Assembly (NCBI GenBank): GCA_003389325.1
Contig: QQVE01000053.1
Span: 62,001-126,000 of the forward strand
Reading direction: 5' to 3'
DNA from: Planctomycetota bacterium
Lineage (GTDB): Bacteria; Planctomycetota; Planctomycetia; Pirellulales; PALSA-1355
Length of the DNA stretch: 64,000 nt
Positions 60,631 through 64,000 of the stretch are shown here, piece after piece (within the stretch, counting starts at the first letter, position 1; every line of letters starts with the position of its first letter). The translations under genes were made by a program, and so were the position numbers. The notes under the pieces were generated by a model. It was not told the origin of the DNA and made no database searches. It saw only the letters and a list, made by a program, of their open reading frames with translations.

Positions 60631-61578
60631 ATGACCGACCCGAGCGATTCGCAACCTGCGCCAAGCGCTGCCTCCGATGCAGCCTCGCCTGCGCGGCTGG
60701 AAAAGTCGTGGTGGAATCTGCTCAAGCAGACGGCCATCTCGTGGTCCAAGGACGGCTGCTCGCGGATGGGGGCGTCGCTGGCCTACTACACGGTACTCTC
60801 GGCGGCGCCGCTCCTGGTGTTTGCGGTGATGATCGTGGGGGCCATCTACGGCCAGGCCGCCGCCGAGGGCCAGATCGAAGAGGAGCTCAAGGGGGTGATG
60901 GGCCCCGAGGCGGCCGGCGGCGTGCAGGCGATGGTCGCGGCGCTGGCCCGCGCCGAGGAGAGTACCACGGCCACGATTCTGTCGCTGGGCGCGCTGCTGT
61001 TTGGAGCGTCGGCCGTGTTCAACGAGCTGCGCTACTCGCTCAACACCATCTGGAAGGTGCGTCCCAAGCCCTCGGCCCACTGGCTCTATACCGTGCGCGT
61101 GCGGCTGCTGGCCTTCGTGTTGGTGTTGTTCGTGGGCATGCTGTTCATGGGGCTGCTGATTCTCAACTCGGCCCTGGCCATCGCCTGGCAGTGGATTGCC
61201 GTCGACGTGCCGCTCTCCGGCTCGCTGTTCGGCTGGCTCAACTACGGGATCACCACGCTGGTCGAGACGCTGCTGTTTGCCATCGTGTTCAAGCTGCTAC
61301 CCGATGGGCACATCGCCTGGCGCGACGTCTGGCTGGGGGCGCTGGTCACCTCGCTGTTGTTCGGGGCCGGCAGCTCGCTGATCGGGCTCTACTTCGGCCA
61401 CAGCACCACCGCTTCGGCCTATGCGGCGGCCGGCTCGCTGGCCATCTTCCTGCTCTGGGCCTACTACTCGGCGCAGATCGTGTACCTGGGGGCCGAGTTC
61501 ACGCAGGTGTACGCCCGCATGTACGGCTCGTACATCGAGCCGGCGTCCTACGCCGAGCGGGTCGAACGCACCACCTAG
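60631..61578 (+). CDS. YihY/BrkB-family membrane protein
   Basis: A 315-residue membrane protein with about six helices. The family start WSKDGCSRMGASLAYYTVLS is plain, followed by FGASAVFNELRYSLNTIWKV, which is typical, and the last part YAAAGSLAIFLLWAYYSAQI with YLGAEFTQVYA. The family is often misnamed ribonuclease BN; its true role is unknown, perhaps transport or export of a lipid. ATG 60631. It is divergent from the giant cytochrome gene with 115 bases between, and 52 bases before the Lhr helicase gene. Confidence 0.92.
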   Translation: MTDPSDSQPAPSAASDAASPARLEKSWWNLLKQTAISWSKDGCSRMGASLAYYTVLSAAPLLVFAVMIVGAIYGQAAAEGQIEEELKGVMGPEAAGGVQAMVAALARAEESTTATILSLGALLFGASAVFNELRYSLNTIWKVRPKPSAHWLYTVRVRLLAFVLVLFVGMLFMGLLILNSALAIAWQWIAVDVPLSGSLFGWLNYGITTLVETLLFAIVFKLLPDGHIAWRDVWLGALVTSLLFGAGSSLIGLYFGHSTTASAYAAAGSLAIFLLWAYYSAQIVYLGAEFTQVYARMYGSYIEPASYAERVERTT

Positions 61579-61630
61579 GGCACAAACGGGCCACTCGCCC
61601 TGAGACGGTGGTAACGCCTATCATAGAGGC

Positions 61631-64000
<2,370 letters not shown>

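Overview
The window is a GC-rich piece of a bacterial chromosome, almost certainly from a planctomycete and probably from the order Pirellulales. The evidence is the gene content: two very large secreted proteins with a dehydrogenase-type propeller, HEAT-like repeats and a C-terminal CxxCH cytochrome; a DUF1501 protein; a Tat-exported Gfo/Idh/MocA oxidoreductase; many small signal-peptide proteins of no known family; a Hanks-type kinase next to an ECF sigma factor; and the intergenic repeat whose shadow translation reads SPKRERG. Taxonomy is inferred, since no rRNA or ribosomal protein gene is present. I found no tRNA, rRNA, CRISPR array, insertion sequence, integrase or phage gene. It reads as ordinary chromosome with short operons.

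Layout. 1-2.3 kb: the start of a heavy-metal P-type ATPase (cut by the window edge), a class II-like cytochrome c and two universal stress proteins. 2.3-8.6 kb: a SelA-like PLP enzyme, an isochorismatase-fold hydrolase, and an esterase/sodium-symporter pair. 8.7-13.9 kb: infC (without rpmI-rplT), a secreted cyclase, a zinc-ribbon membrane protein pair, a cysteine desulfurase and a small secreted protein. 14.3-21.1 kb: a three-gene minus-strand operon (lipoprotein glycoside-hydrolase-like, ceramidase-like, giant cytochrome), probably for breakdown of an envelope or environmental polymer. 21.2-28.0 kb: six minus-strand genes that look like one signalling locus (anchored coiled-coil protein, FHA protein, kinase fused to about eight membrane helices, acidic membrane protein, ECF sigma factor, zinc-finger anti-sigma candidate).

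28.3-30.8 kb: a CinA-like/adenylyltransferase fusion followed by a type II NADH dehydrogenase, both concerned with NAD. 31-34 kb: three secreted proteins, with a clear intrinsic terminator after the second. 34-38.8 kb: a minus-strand acyl-CoA set (CoA transferase, acyl-CoA ligase, thiolase) ending in a haem-binding prenyltransferase-fold protein. 39-44.5 kb: a Yip1-like protein, two SMP-30/gluconolactonase proteins, a BaiN-like flavoprotein, a small unknown and a rhomboid protease. 44.5-47.4 kb: an operon glpF, ceramidase-like hydrolase, GNAT.

47.5-64 kb: an ICMT-like methyltransferase, a CopZ-like iron-sulfur protein, repeats, a Gfo/Idh oxidoreductase, an APC-type transporter, a [2Fe-2S] ferredoxin with a PII protein, a DUF1501 protein, an MDR reductase, a polysaccharide deacetylase translationally coupled to a second giant cytochrome, a YihY/BrkB membrane protein, and an Lhr-type helicase that runs off the right edge.

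The best candidates for something not yet described are the signalling locus at 21.2-28.0 kb and the CinA/adenylyltransferase fusion beside ndh. Function calls rest on reading motifs by eye. No database search was run.
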